Source of the DNA: Adineta steineri
Taxonomy: Eukaryota; Rotifera; Eurotatoria; Adinetida; Adinetidae
DNA: 64,000 nucleotides
Direction: 5' to 3'
NCBI GenBank assembly: GCA_905250115.1
Contig: CAJNOI010000014.1
Location: 664,232-728,231, forward strand
Shown here: piece after piece, positions 46,481 to 57,176 of the stretch
Position numbering within the stretch: position 1 is the first letter of the stretch
Layout of the letters: the number at the start of each line of letters is the position of its first letter
Notes under the pieces: generated by a model
What the model was told of the DNA's origin: nothing
What the model saw: the letters and a program-made list of their open reading frames with translations, nothing else
Database searches by the model: none
Translations under genes and position numbers: made by a program

Positions 46481-47359
46481 TGTGTCTTGTTGATTAAGAC
46501 GCAAAACATTAATTTGTGAAACTATTAAAAAAATGTAAATCAATATTTCTGTAAAAATAAAACTATGTCTTACGAATATTTGTATCGCCTGAAAGTGAAT
46601 AAACTGTTAATTCCAAGTTCATTAAATTTCTTTTTAATTGTTCAATAGAAACACTTTTTAGCGAAAAAACGGGTCTTTAAATTCGAACAACTAAATAATT
46701 CCATTATTTTTCATTTATACTAGAAAAATAAGATGTTCTAAGAAAAAAGTATTCAAAAATTGTGAAAATAACTTACTATGAATTGCTGTGCTCGGAATCT
46801 TTATTATAACCAAGTTGAACTACACAATCAGCAGTGTTATGTAGTGGCGGTATCTATTATATTACCTCCTTCTCTTTGCCTCTCCTCCTCATTAGTTATA
46901 AGATCTTATATATATATGCGAAGATATAAAGAAATAAAAGAGTTAGTGAATTAGTCAACACACACTAACAAGCAGATACATTTATGTTACAATCCTACAA
47001 AAAAAAAGATTTTTGGGATGGCGAACGATGAGCACATGAGCGTTTACGACTCCCTTCCTTTTTGGACTTGCTCGAAAACGAACGACAAGATTATTTTTTG
47101 ATAGATTCATCGAAAGTTTTATTGTTTTACCATGACTTGCATATGTTGATCAATTGTTTTTGACTTGGTTAAAATCTGTTTTCTGTAATTAAACAACCTT
47201 TTAAAAATAATATGGAATTTCAATTGAAATAAAAACAGTTTCTTTACCTCGTTATTTTTTACAAGATGATAGTTATTATAAAGCAGATAAAAGTGTGTAG
47301 ACACAAAAAAAACATCGAGGATTTCCTCATAGAAATCTCGATAGGTGTTGATGAAAGCC
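46481..47359. other. Intergenic, no gene supported
   Basis: A+T-rich sequence with short frames only. No RNA gene found. Confidence 0.5.
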
Positions 47360-47637
47360 GGTGTGGGTGGTTATGGGTGTGGTGGTGTCATAATCAAGAT
47401 ACACCCACCCTCCACATAGTGAGTGTCTATCATCTTATAAGCCACCCACACCCTCACCCACCTTCACCCACGCCCACCCTCGACATAGTCAGTGTCTGTC
47501 ATCTCATAAGCCACCCACACCTTCACCCACCTTCACCCACATTCACCCACACCAACCCTTACGCTCACCCACACCCATCCTCACCCACATCCACACTCAC
47601 CCACACCCACATTCACTCACACTCACACTCATACCCA
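47360..47637. repeat. Telomere-like CCCACA array with 69-bp duplication, copy F
   Basis: A GTGTGGGTGG segment at the left faces a long C-rich strand made of CCCACA, CCCACC, TTCACCCAC and CATTCACCC variants. Within it a block of about 67 bp starting CCACCCT is present twice (47405 and 47474, offset 69) with about five differences. The TGTGGG core on the complementary strand equals the telomeric hexamer I recall for Adineta vaga. The array is degenerate and internal, so it would be an interstitial telomere-like sequence. A frame across it (47266-47727) is a by-product of the repeat. Confidence 0.75.
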
Positions 47638-47913
47638 AATATGATTTCTTTGTTGCTGATATTTACTTTTGATTTGCTAAAATTGAATCCATATTTGCAT
47701 TCACTATACGTGTCATTGACTTATTGATACTTAGAAACGACTGTTGTTTCATATGTGATTGTTGGATAGTGTATAATAATAGACACATTTTTTACGGAAA
47801 TGAAAAAAAATTCAATGTCACAACCTGTCATTTTCTTTTTTACTGCAGAGACATGCTCGGCTCATAAAATTGTCCTTCAGTGATGTTCATTGCGAGAATA
47901 AAATCATTAAAAG

Positions 47914-48060
47914 ATGTTAACTATTATAATAACGAATTTTATTGTAATATTTACCATTGCACATGGTCAAATTCTACTCTACAATACTAGAGATGACGAA
48001 TGGATTGAGAAATTCGATTCTGTCTATCACATTTACGATGATGGAGAAGAAATTCCGTAG
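47914..48060 (+). pseudogene. Short secreted-peptide frame, possibly truncated
   Basis: An ATG at 47914 opens a 48-codon frame with a signal peptide (ITNFIVIFTIAHGQ) and an acidic remainder ending EEIP before TAG at 48058. The next in-frame codons read CRRPGG before another stop, which hints at a Cys-containing peptide broken by a nonsense change. No family recognised. It could also be an intact tiny gene or chance. Confidence 0.3.
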
Positions 48061-48929
48061 TGTCGTCGTCCAGGTGGAATTTGATCACCAAGCTATTCTT
48101 ACTTTTAGTTTTGCATGTGCACAATTGAATAATTGACAACGCCATACATTGCTTGGCTCTTATTTACTTTCATATGCTCCACAGGTTCTTGATTTTATTC
48201 TTCATATCTTACCATCGACTAGTTATAAAAAAAGAATTTTATGAGACATCGATTGACAAGAAGCTCTTAAAATAGATGTCGAACAAGAAAAAGAGTCACG
48301 TCGTTGTTTAGAGATGAAAACAATAACTTCAAAATGATTTGAATGCTTTGAACTTGTTGTGCTTGTGTTTTTTTGTCGCTTTAGATCAAAGATAATCTCA
48401 TCATATCTTTTGGATAAGGGAAAAGTCATTTTACGATAAAAGTGATTAAATATTTTTCTTAAGGATCCAGCAGATAGATTCATTTGTTGGAGGTGACACA
48501 AGGTATCATGACACATTTTGACTCTCGTTCAAAGAGTCTCAACAGATCACTTTATCTCAAGTTCAAGTTTAAAAGAAATCAAACTTCGATTATTTTACTT
48601 AGTTGTAAGTTTCAAAGAGAATGTACTAGTACTATCATTTGACTATTGTGTTTTTGGAACGAAATAAGTGCCACGACTACTTTCAGTTTAATCGATTTGT
48701 ATAAATGCAATCTAATTAAATGAAATTTAATGAAAGTTGAGGAACTATTTTTAATATTAATTTAGTTCAATTTGAAAGCAACAGACAATATTTCATTCAA
48801 AAGGGTAAATTTTGTGACAAATTACCACTATCTGGGTTCCGAGGTTCTTACAAATATCTCGTCAGATAGATTGAGGATGTGGGACAGTGGTATATCTATG
48901 AATTTTTGAGTACTATTCATGTCAGGGAG
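48061..48929. other. Intergenic, no gene supported
   Basis: A+T-rich; includes a partial GATTGAGGATGTGGGA motif near 48870 resembling the foldback ends, without a visible partner arm. Confidence 0.45.
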
Positions 48930-49059
48930 AAGGAGCGTTCCTAGCCTTCAAATTTAAGAGAGACGAATATTTGCATTGCAGATGTAAGACTACTTCTTCA
49001 GCCACCCTATCGTTTTTTAGATAACCCCACATAGCGAAGAATCTCTCAACTGCTTGCAG
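48930..49059 (-). pseudogene. hAT transposase C-terminal fragment
   Basis: The minus strand encodes LQAVERFFAMWGYLKNDRVA followed by EEVVLHLQCKYSSLLNLK. The VERFF..G.LK..R pattern and the following VEE..L..K segment match the C-terminal dimerisation domain of hAT transposases. No intact upstream part is visible, so it is a remnant distinct from those at 24-28 kb. Confidence 0.6.
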
Positions 49060-49378
49060 TCTACGTTTTTTTACAACTAAATGGGTGTAGTAGAGTTATC
49101 AGTTTAGTTGATCTTTAGGCACATCATGCGGTTGAATACGACTACGCTCTCATCTTGTCGCGTGAAATTTGAACATTAGTTTCAAAGAAATAAAAGTCTT
49201 TTTCTTGCTGAATATCAGTTGAAAAAATGAAAACATGTATCATTTCAAAGTCGTCATGAGTAGACCATTCGAAGTAAAAACTATTGAACAAACTTGATTT
49301 ACGAAGCAAACTTTTTGAAAATAGTGCAAGTTTTCGCTAGCATAATATGTTCTTTTCTCTAAATGTTCCATAAACCAT

Positions 49379-49443
49379 CTTGAGGATGTGGATGACGGTA
49401 GCTATTAGCGCATAACTATAACACTTACATCCACACTCTTAAG
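49379..49443. repeat. GTG-rich foldback, copy G
   Basis: CTTGAGGATGTGGATG on the left and CATCCACACTCTTAAGG on the right are inverted copies with a loop of about 35 bases. This is the cleanest small member apart from copy B. Confidence 0.7.
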
Positions 49444-50580
49444 GAATCCTATGCATGTAATCTCGAATAGCAGCTTTCTGTTGTCAAAGGTACCTACTAT
49501 ACAATCTTCCTGCTATGCAAGGTACGTGTCAGGGAAGCTACTTACTAGAAGAATATAATAAGAAATATGAGAGATTTGCATACCGCCACAAGTAGGCAAA
49601 AAGAAAGAACGAGTGGTATATGAACTATCCTAAATCGAGTATCGAAATAACATTCAACACCAAAAGAAAGAAAATAAAAAACATCGCAAAACCAAAATAA
49701 ATCATATGAAACAAAAATAGGGTGTATAGGTAAAAAATTTCGATAAGTAGTATAATTTTCTTGGCTACGTCTACATACATATTTATGTCCTTAAGTTAGG
49801 AAGTTCACGAGACTAGGTAACAACTTATTCTCCACATACAATATTTACAGAGACCCTCTTCTGGTATATATGAGAATGTGGAATGAGCATTCAAAAAAGT
49901 GACTCACAAAAAGTATTGCTGCAAGAAAGATAGTCGATAAAAAGGATACGATTATAAATTAGGAAAAGAATTCGTCGAACTCTATTTCGAAGATATTGTA
50001 TTAGGCAATCTATGTCTTCGCGAATGTTTTTTTTCGGCGAAGAGGTACACAATCTTCTATTCTATCAAGCTACATCATTAAAAAGAAGTAAACATTTGTT
50101 TTTACAATCCACAATAGTCAACGTATCGTATATTTTACACTACTGAATCAATTATAATATAATATTGTACTGTGAAAAAAAAGAACTTTGATTGACTTTT
50201 CAATCAAATTTTTGTTACTCGTTTGAAACAGTAGCCTATGGACATTGTTTATTGATCATTAAGTGACATTTTTTTATTCAAAATGACTAACATCAAATGT
50301 TTGTCTGTCACTGACCTCTTTTAAATATTTATTTGAGTATGTTGGTTAGATTTTAACAAATCAAATGTTCGCTTACTTCAAAGACTTTTATTGTTCTGTT
50401 GTTTCTTATCAATACGTTACTTTTTCTCGTTTCTTACAAAATTCTTTTTTTTATCATTCTTTTCTTGTTGTTATTACTTTCTACGAGTTTTTTTAATCAT
50501 TTAGACGAAAAATAAGTAAAATATGTTTATGGATTTTACTTCCTTTATATTGAATATTTCATGTAGATACTAGATATTTT
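49444..50580. other. Intergenic, no gene supported
   Basis: A+T-rich sequence up to the zinc-finger gene; no clear element. Confidence 0.5.
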
Positions 50581-52764
50581 ATGGCTACCGCAATGCAACA
50601 CAATCGATCCCAAATAAAGTAAGTCTATTTATTCTATATAAAGTATCTATTGTATATTTATTGATGTGAGATAGACAAACTAAGGATTACACGAACCAAG
50701 TAGATCGAAACGAACATAAAGTAGATTGTCATAGAGAATAATCATAAATTTTCGACTAATTTTACTTTTAGTCGACTAATTCCACAAATCAATCATTTCA
50801 ATGTTCTTTTTGCCAACTACCACAACAATCAACAGACGCTTTACGTCAACATCTAATGTTATGTGGAAATAAAACAGATCAATGTCCAAAATGTCATCGA
50901 TATATTAGAAGAGGTATTTTTGCTTATCATTATGAAAATAATTGTGCTGATTTGGATGACGATATTGATACTCCCACTCCACGATTGAAAAATTCATCGG
51001 TAAATCATCCTCGCTCAAACTCTACTAGATCAGATGCTCAAATGATGAATATCAAAAACTATGACCAAGAAGATGATAGTGGTTATTATACCTCTAATTA
51101 TCGCACAAAAATCTCAGACAAACGTGAGTTCAGCGTTTTCAAATTCCTATAATTTTTTTCATTAGATACAGTTAAATGCATCTTTTGTAATCATGATTTT
51201 ACGTTTATTGAACATAAAATTCATCAGGTATATTTTACTCTATAATATATAAATTTTCTGTTAGAATGTACGATATTTAGGAGAATTGTATTGAAAATCC
51301 TGATAATACTAATAAAAAACAACAGCAAAAATCTTTTAAATCAAATGAAACTCGAAGTATTATTTAAACTTGAACATCTGAAATTTTCCAAGATTTTGTA
51401 TTGTATGTTTATAGTAGCCCATTCATCAGAAGTTGAACCTGGGACTTCAAATAATATTATTCATATTCCATGTGAAATTTGTAATGAACAGATTGATATA
51501 TATAGCTGGTCAACTCATACTGTAAATAGATTTTAATATATTTATTGTTTTATATTCTATCGTATGCTTCGTATAGCAAGATTGTCGTGAACGTGAAATT
51601 TATCGAATTGAAGCTCGTGCTCAGTAAGTTTTTCATTCATTGGGTTTCGGTGTTGTGAAAATGTTTTAGAGCGATAAATCGAGAACCTATTAGTGAAAAA
51701 CTTCCATGTGAATATTGCCAAAAATTGTATTCAGTAAAACGACTTGGCAAGCATCAAGTAAATTAACAATTTGATTGTGATTTCATAGAAATATTCAATT
51801 TTATTCACTCAACAGATATCTTGTGAAAAGAATCCTGATAATTTAGAACCAGTATCAACAGTTACTTTGTTAAATACAACACCCTTATCAAGTAAGTCAA
51901 ACAGATATAATAATTGCATATTGCAGAAATAAAATTTCATGTTTTGAAATATTTTTAAGCTTATTCATCTCTTCAACCATCAAGAGTATCATCTGATAAT
52001 GTTTCACTACCATTAACGAATGATATAATGAACCGAATTAACAATCGACGACGCAGTTCTATATCACAAGATGTGCCTGTGACATCAAATACAATCTTGG
52101 ATGCACGTCGAAATGTAAAAACTATGAAACTACGCGAAAATAATAAATTATCTCTTCCTATCGCTGCACGTCCACCATCAAATGAACGTAGAACGAGTTT
52201 CGATAAAGATTCTCAGTTGATAAATTCCAATGCTAACCAAAGAAAAGAACATCATTTAAGTCGTGCACAATCATTACCACGTCAAGTGCGAAGTGCTTTT
52301 GTAGACAGACATCTTACAGATAATAAATCATTGCCACAAAGAACTGGATCATCAAGTAAATGATATTTATTTCGTGTCATTATCGAACTTCGTTTCTTAT
52401 AGGCACTCATTCTTTACGTCCGCCGTCAGTATCTAACAACTCACGTAATAGTAGAGGAAGCTTCGGTCCAAGTGCTACTAAACCTTTAGTAGCTAAGAAA
52501 CCGATAACTTTTCATGGTGATTTTGACCAGGATCAGGTAAGTAACATAATATGGTTGAAAATGATTATTTATTCATCCAACTGACAGGAATACCAACCGA
52601 AGCTCAATCAACGTAGTCGTCCAACAACTAAAACGACAAGGCCTAAAACACAATTACCGTAAATATTGCATTAACTCTATGAGTTTATATGCTTTCTTTT
52701 TGACAATATACGATTTTCTTAATAATGCGTCTTTAGATTTCGACAACCGCCAATGAAGTTCTAA
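50581..52764 (+). CDS. TRAFD1/XAF1-like zinc-finger protein
   Basis: Eleven coding exons join in frame to 478 codons: 50772..51123, 51166..51227, 51281..51356, 51415..51521, 51577..51623, 51670..51757, 51816..51891, 51960..52355, 52403..52536, 52588..52658, 52737..52764. A candidate exon 1 (50581..50618, MATAMQHNRSQIK) ends in phase 2, while the exon at 50772 starts in phase 0, so the true start is unsettled. The N-terminus has paired TRAF-type zinc fingers: CSFCQLPQQSTDALRQH then CGNKTDQCPKCHRYIRRG. More CxxC..H..C fingers follow (CIFCNHDFTFIEHKIHQ, CEICNEQIDIYSWSTH, CEYCQKLYSVKRLGKHQ). The C-terminal half is Ser/Arg-rich and probably disordered. Vertebrate relatives damp innate immune and TRAF signalling; the same role here is inference. 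Confidence 0.82.
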
Positions 52765-53559
52765 TACTCCATATCACTTCGATTTGTAACTATATGGATA
52801 ATATGACCTATTTTATTTCATTTACTAGCATCGTACTCTTAACGACAGCAGTTTTTATTGATTTTCCTTCTTCCATACTTATATAGATCATTTTAGTATA
52901 CTGAAATTCTCTAATCTTTCCTTCAAAAAAACGTTTGTTACGGTATATGACAGATATTAAAAGTGCTCTGTGATATTCACGGTTAATGTTTCTGTACATC
53001 ATTTATCATAGTGTTTGTTTTATTGTACGCTTCCGCATATATATATTCATTGTTTTCTTCAAATAGATACTGGTGCCATATTAGACGATAGAAAGATTCA
53101 ATAAGTAAACATTCGAGAAAATATATTTTCTTTATTGTATTTTTAATTATCTATGTATTTCAGTATGAGTAAACGATTGCTCACTATGTATGGGTGGCGC
53201 TATTATCCAGTAAAGAATTCAATTATAGCATTTCAGGTGTTTTCTTTAGAAAAGCATATAGTTATTATTTTTATCGAAATTAAAAGATATTTTTATAGAA
53301 TAAAAAGGTAGTTTATTATGTTGCAACTACATTTCATGATTTTAAACGAAATATCGATTACTTTTCTTATTAAAGTCTAACAAAAAGAATATGATTGGTT
53401 GATTCGTTCATGTGTCAGTGCTACATGTGTTATATACATGAAAAACCATAGAAAATATTTCTCCTTCATCGATCAATCAAGCATAACAGTCTACACTTTT
53501 TCTACTTAGTTATTCAGATGATACTCCTTAAGCATAAGTGAACATCTAATTACAGAAGA
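52765..53559. other. Intergenic
   Basis: A+T-rich; 5' side of the YeeE/YedE gene. Nothing else recognised. Confidence 0.5.
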
Positions 53560-54995
53560 ATGTCAAGCAATCAAACGGTAAATCGTAATAGACAAAAAAT
53601 GTCTATCAACGATACATCAAATATTTTTCAGTAAGAAAATTCTTTTTTTGTTTTCATTCAATATTTTGAATTAGAAGTTCGGATAGAAATCAAAATACAA
53701 AAACAACTAATGAAAATTCGACTACAATTCGTATAGGTGCATCAATATTATTAGGTATTATATTTGGTTTTTTAATGAACAAAGCAAATGTATATCTTGC
53801 ACCAACAATTCGTGAACAAATGTTATTCAAACGTTTTGCTATGATTAAAATGTTTCTTGCTGCTGTTGGAATGTCAATGCTAAGTGTTGTTCTTCTAATT
53901 ATCATTAATGAATCTGTGTATCGAAAAGTTCTTAATGGATTTATTCAACGTAATAATCGTATTAATGGTAATTTAGAATATTTCAATTAAGAATATGAAT
54001 ATCTCTATGTAGACAAAAATTTTGAATGAATCTTGTATTTTAGCATTGCAATTGATAATCGGTGGTAGTCTTATTGGTGTTGGAATGGTTCTTGCAGGAA
54101 GCTGTCCAGGAACTATATTTGTTCAAATGTATGTGTTCCATTTGTATCCTTAATTTAATTTTAATAGAAAATTTAATTCTAGTGGTTCAGGTTTAAGAAA
54201 TTCGTTTATAACAGGTATTGGTGCTAGTTGTGGTGTTTTATTTTATTATTTATTTCTTAATGATCGTATAACAAAATGTGAACTACCAAAATCATCGACA
54301 GTTCTTCAACAACTTCCAGATTTAATGGGTATAAAACGTATTTATATAAATTTAATATTTGGTTTATTATTTATTGGTATTTCATTTCTTCTTGAATCGC
54401 TTATACCTTATAAAAATAATTCAATTGAACCAAATGATTCTCTTGTAAGAAGTGGTTGGTCACCAGTATTATGTGGTGTTGGTATTGGTTTATTACAATT
54501 ATTTTTTATGATGTTTTTTGAGAAATCATTAGGTATATCAACTGGATTTACTGTAATAGTTGCACAATTATGTCGTATAAATTCTGTTAAAAAATTAATT
54601 CCATCATTAGAACCATTTGCTTATGGAATACAAAATAATTTAACATTATTATTTTCTTTCGGAGCGATTTTAGGAAGCTTTATTGCAACAGTTTTAATAG
54701 GTCAATTTCCTTTAAATGAAAAATATGGTGCAAATGCTTTTGATAGTTTTCTTGGAGGATTTTTATTATTAATTGGTGCACGTTGTGCAGGTGGTTGTAC
54801 AAGTGGACAAGGAATTTCTGGTAAGTTGTTTGTTTTTATTGGTTAATTTGTGTTTTTCAATACATTATTTTTTAAGGTTTTACTCATCTTTTAATCGGTT
54901 CTCTCATTGCAACAGCGGCAATGTTTGGTGGTGGAATTCTTTTTGCAATAAGCTATGGATTAATAACAGGCGATTGGCAATTTTATGGTCTATAA
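53560..54995 (+). CDS. YeeE/YedE-family (thiosulfate/sulfur) transporter
   Basis: Five exons give 401 codons: 53560..53630, 53675..53967, 54044..54128, 54183..54820, 54877..54995; introns 44-76 nt, GT..AG, phases consistent. After a polar Asn/Thr-rich N-terminus of about 45 residues the protein is a chain of hydrophobic helices. It carries the family's two Cys signatures: GSCPGT (Cys142) and GARCAGGCTSGQGISG (Cys351, Cys355). In bacterial YeeE/TsuA such cysteines relay thiosulfate across the membrane. The duplicated half-repeat layout is kept, with a central hydrophilic loop around residues 190-240. The family is essentially prokaryotic, so an old transfer that has since gained at least four introns is likely. 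Sulfur-compound uptake is inferred from family; the membrane used is unknown. Confidence 0.93.
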
Positions 54996-55292
54996 TAAAC
55001 AAATTTTGATTTGAAAAAGTACATTTTTTTTCTTTCTCTATTATAAATAAATAAATAAAAAAATAGATGAGCGTAGGCGTTTTGTCATGTGTGCGGTATT
55101 GAAACAGTATAAAACTAAGAATATTTGATCAACAAAACATTGTTTACATCGAAAGGTAAAAGGTGAGTATATGTAAGTTTGGTACTTGTCTAATAGAATT
55201 GTATAGAGTAAAAATATTCTATTGATTTTCATTAGTGAGTACATATATACGTCAGTGTTTTCTCATCTATTCATTTTTTGTTTTGTTTGATA

Positions 55293-55300
55293 TGACGTCA
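55293..55300. promoter_or_regulatory. CRE/ATF palindrome 1
   Basis: TGACGTCA, the full CREB/ATF consensus. One of three within 520 bp upstream of SKI/SNO. Confidence 0.45.
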
Positions 55301-55431
55301 AAAGTAACTCATCTTGGTGCTTAGAGTATGACAAATGTAACATTGAATAGACTGGTATTTTTTCGGTCCATTTTATAGTTTGATATTATTTTTTTTTGTT
55401 CTGTCTCATAACAACGTGATATAGTTTCTCT

Positions 55432-55439
55432 TGACGTCA
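55432..55439. promoter_or_regulatory. CRE/ATF palindrome 2
   Basis: TGACGTCA within TTGACGTCATT. Confidence 0.45.
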
Positions 55440-55804
55440 TTCATTAATTTTTATTAATGAAGATCTTTTATCGGAAGTATCCTTTTTAATTTATATAATA
55501 AAAAATTATTTGAGAATGCTTAACAGACTAAGAGGGAATCGTATATAATATTATTTATTAAAATAAAATTGTAATCTATGTCGTTCAGTTTTTTATTGGA
55601 CTATGCAATCAATCCAATCGAAAAACCGTCTTATTCATGAAATGAAAAAGTACATTTGTTTAGAAACTATTTTTAATATTCTGACTTCATAATAAATTAT
55701 CATTAATAAATTATAAAAAATTACAAATAATAAATTAGACAATAATAATGAATAATAATGCGATGATGATGTCGTCATCTATCAGATAATTGTGTTTTCA
55801 TATA

Positions 55805-55812
55805 TGACGTCA
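55805..55812. promoter_or_regulatory. CRE/ATF palindrome 3
   Basis: TGACGTCA within TATGACGTCATCAG. Half sites lie nearby (GTCGTCATC near 55771 and ATGACGTAGG at 56091). Confidence 0.45.
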
Positions 55813-57176
55813 TCAGAAAAAAAAATACATAAAAAATGGTGTATTGACATATAGAAAAACAAAAAAATAATAACAATTTCTCGAGTCATCAATGACTAGA
55901 CGCTGCTAGTCAGTATTATAATATAGACACTAGAGAATGTATATCAGACTGAATACTACAGATCTGTTTTCTGCCTCTTTTCTTTATTTCTCTAATAAAA
56001 TAATTTCATAATAAAATATAATTAATAAGAAAAAAAATATATTCTTTTAAATTTTTCTTTTCTATTCAAAATATTTTTCAGTTGTTATTGATGACGTAGG
56101 GGTATTATACGATAGAAAAAACACTAGTGCGCCATTAAAACACCTTGTTGTTTCTATTCTCTGCGTTGGCGTTTTTATGCTTCGCAATAGTCTTTTTCTT
56201 GCGTTCTCATGTCTATCATTTCTTGTTAACTTGATTTTTGGTTCTCCCGTTTTTTTTCTGCATTGTCAGTCTCCCACGACTACATAGAAAAAAAAGAAGT
56301 TCTTTCAGTTCTGTTGTCAGAAACAAAAACATATCGTCATTAGTTTGTCTCGTCACATCGTCGTCTAGTCGTTAGAAAGTCTGTCTATGCGTCTCAACCA
56401 TGAAAGTTACACTAAAGTAGGAAAGTTTGCACTCTGCTTCTAACAGATGTATTTGGAGCCTCGTCCTTATCATCTCCGCTAGAAATATGTCAAGGAGTAT
56501 AATGGAGATGTTTTCTTATTTTTCTCTTTTCTCTATGTTTTTTTTTCTTCATGAATCGATAACAAGATGATCATTATTGCTTGATTGATAAAGTATGCTT
56601 TTATGAAAAAGTTTTGTATCTTTACTAAAGAGAATGACATAGTCTATCATGCCATGTTACTATATATACACTTTGTCCGGTTCTGTGCTTCTATATGTAA
56701 GTGTTATTATGAAACGACCACCTTCTTTCGCTACTATATGTATGCTCTCGCTTGTTCAACCTTCACCTCTTACGCTTGCTCGCCGCCTCTTCTCTTTCTT
56801 TTTACTACTTGTTCTCCTCCTCGTCTATTTTTCTGTGTTGGCGATGTTAGTATAGTTATGTTCGATTTTTTCTTTGCCTCGCCAGTCGTCTCCTCGCCAC
56901 TCATATTGAACATATACGCACATATATAAGTTCAACTATTCGTAAGCGACCGACCGACAAAGAAAAGGAAGAGAAAAAAGAACGCATAGAGGATTACGTG
57001 TATGCCCGGACCGTCCCTTTTCTCTTTCTCTCTTATACAACTCGAGGGGCAGTCATCGTCATCGTCGCTTCGAAAGAGACAGATATTTGCACAATCATCG
57101 TTGTTTAGACCGATTTTTTTTACTTCTATTTTAGATCATCGGTTTTTTTTCTCTCTATTAAATTGTGTATGTAAAA

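Larger units (their letters stand above)
54996..57176. other. 2.2-kb SKI/SNO upstream region
   Basis: Intergenic, A+T-rich, with several TGACGTCA palindromes (listed separately) and a T/C-rich leader before the SKI start. AATAAATAAATAAA near 55040 likely ends the transporter transcript. No other gene seen. Confidence 0.6.

Noticed and set aside
47360..47637. CRISPR-like array
   Set aside because: Units are short, degenerate and lack unique spacers of constant length; the organism is eukaryotic.
47266..47727. 153-codon open frame rich in His/Pro/Thr
   Set aside because: It is the translation of the degenerate CCCACA array; periodicity follows the DNA repeat, not a protein.
54773..55009. 78-codon frame overlapping the transporter's 3' end
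   Set aside because: Out-of-frame shadow of the YeeE/YedE exons and intron.
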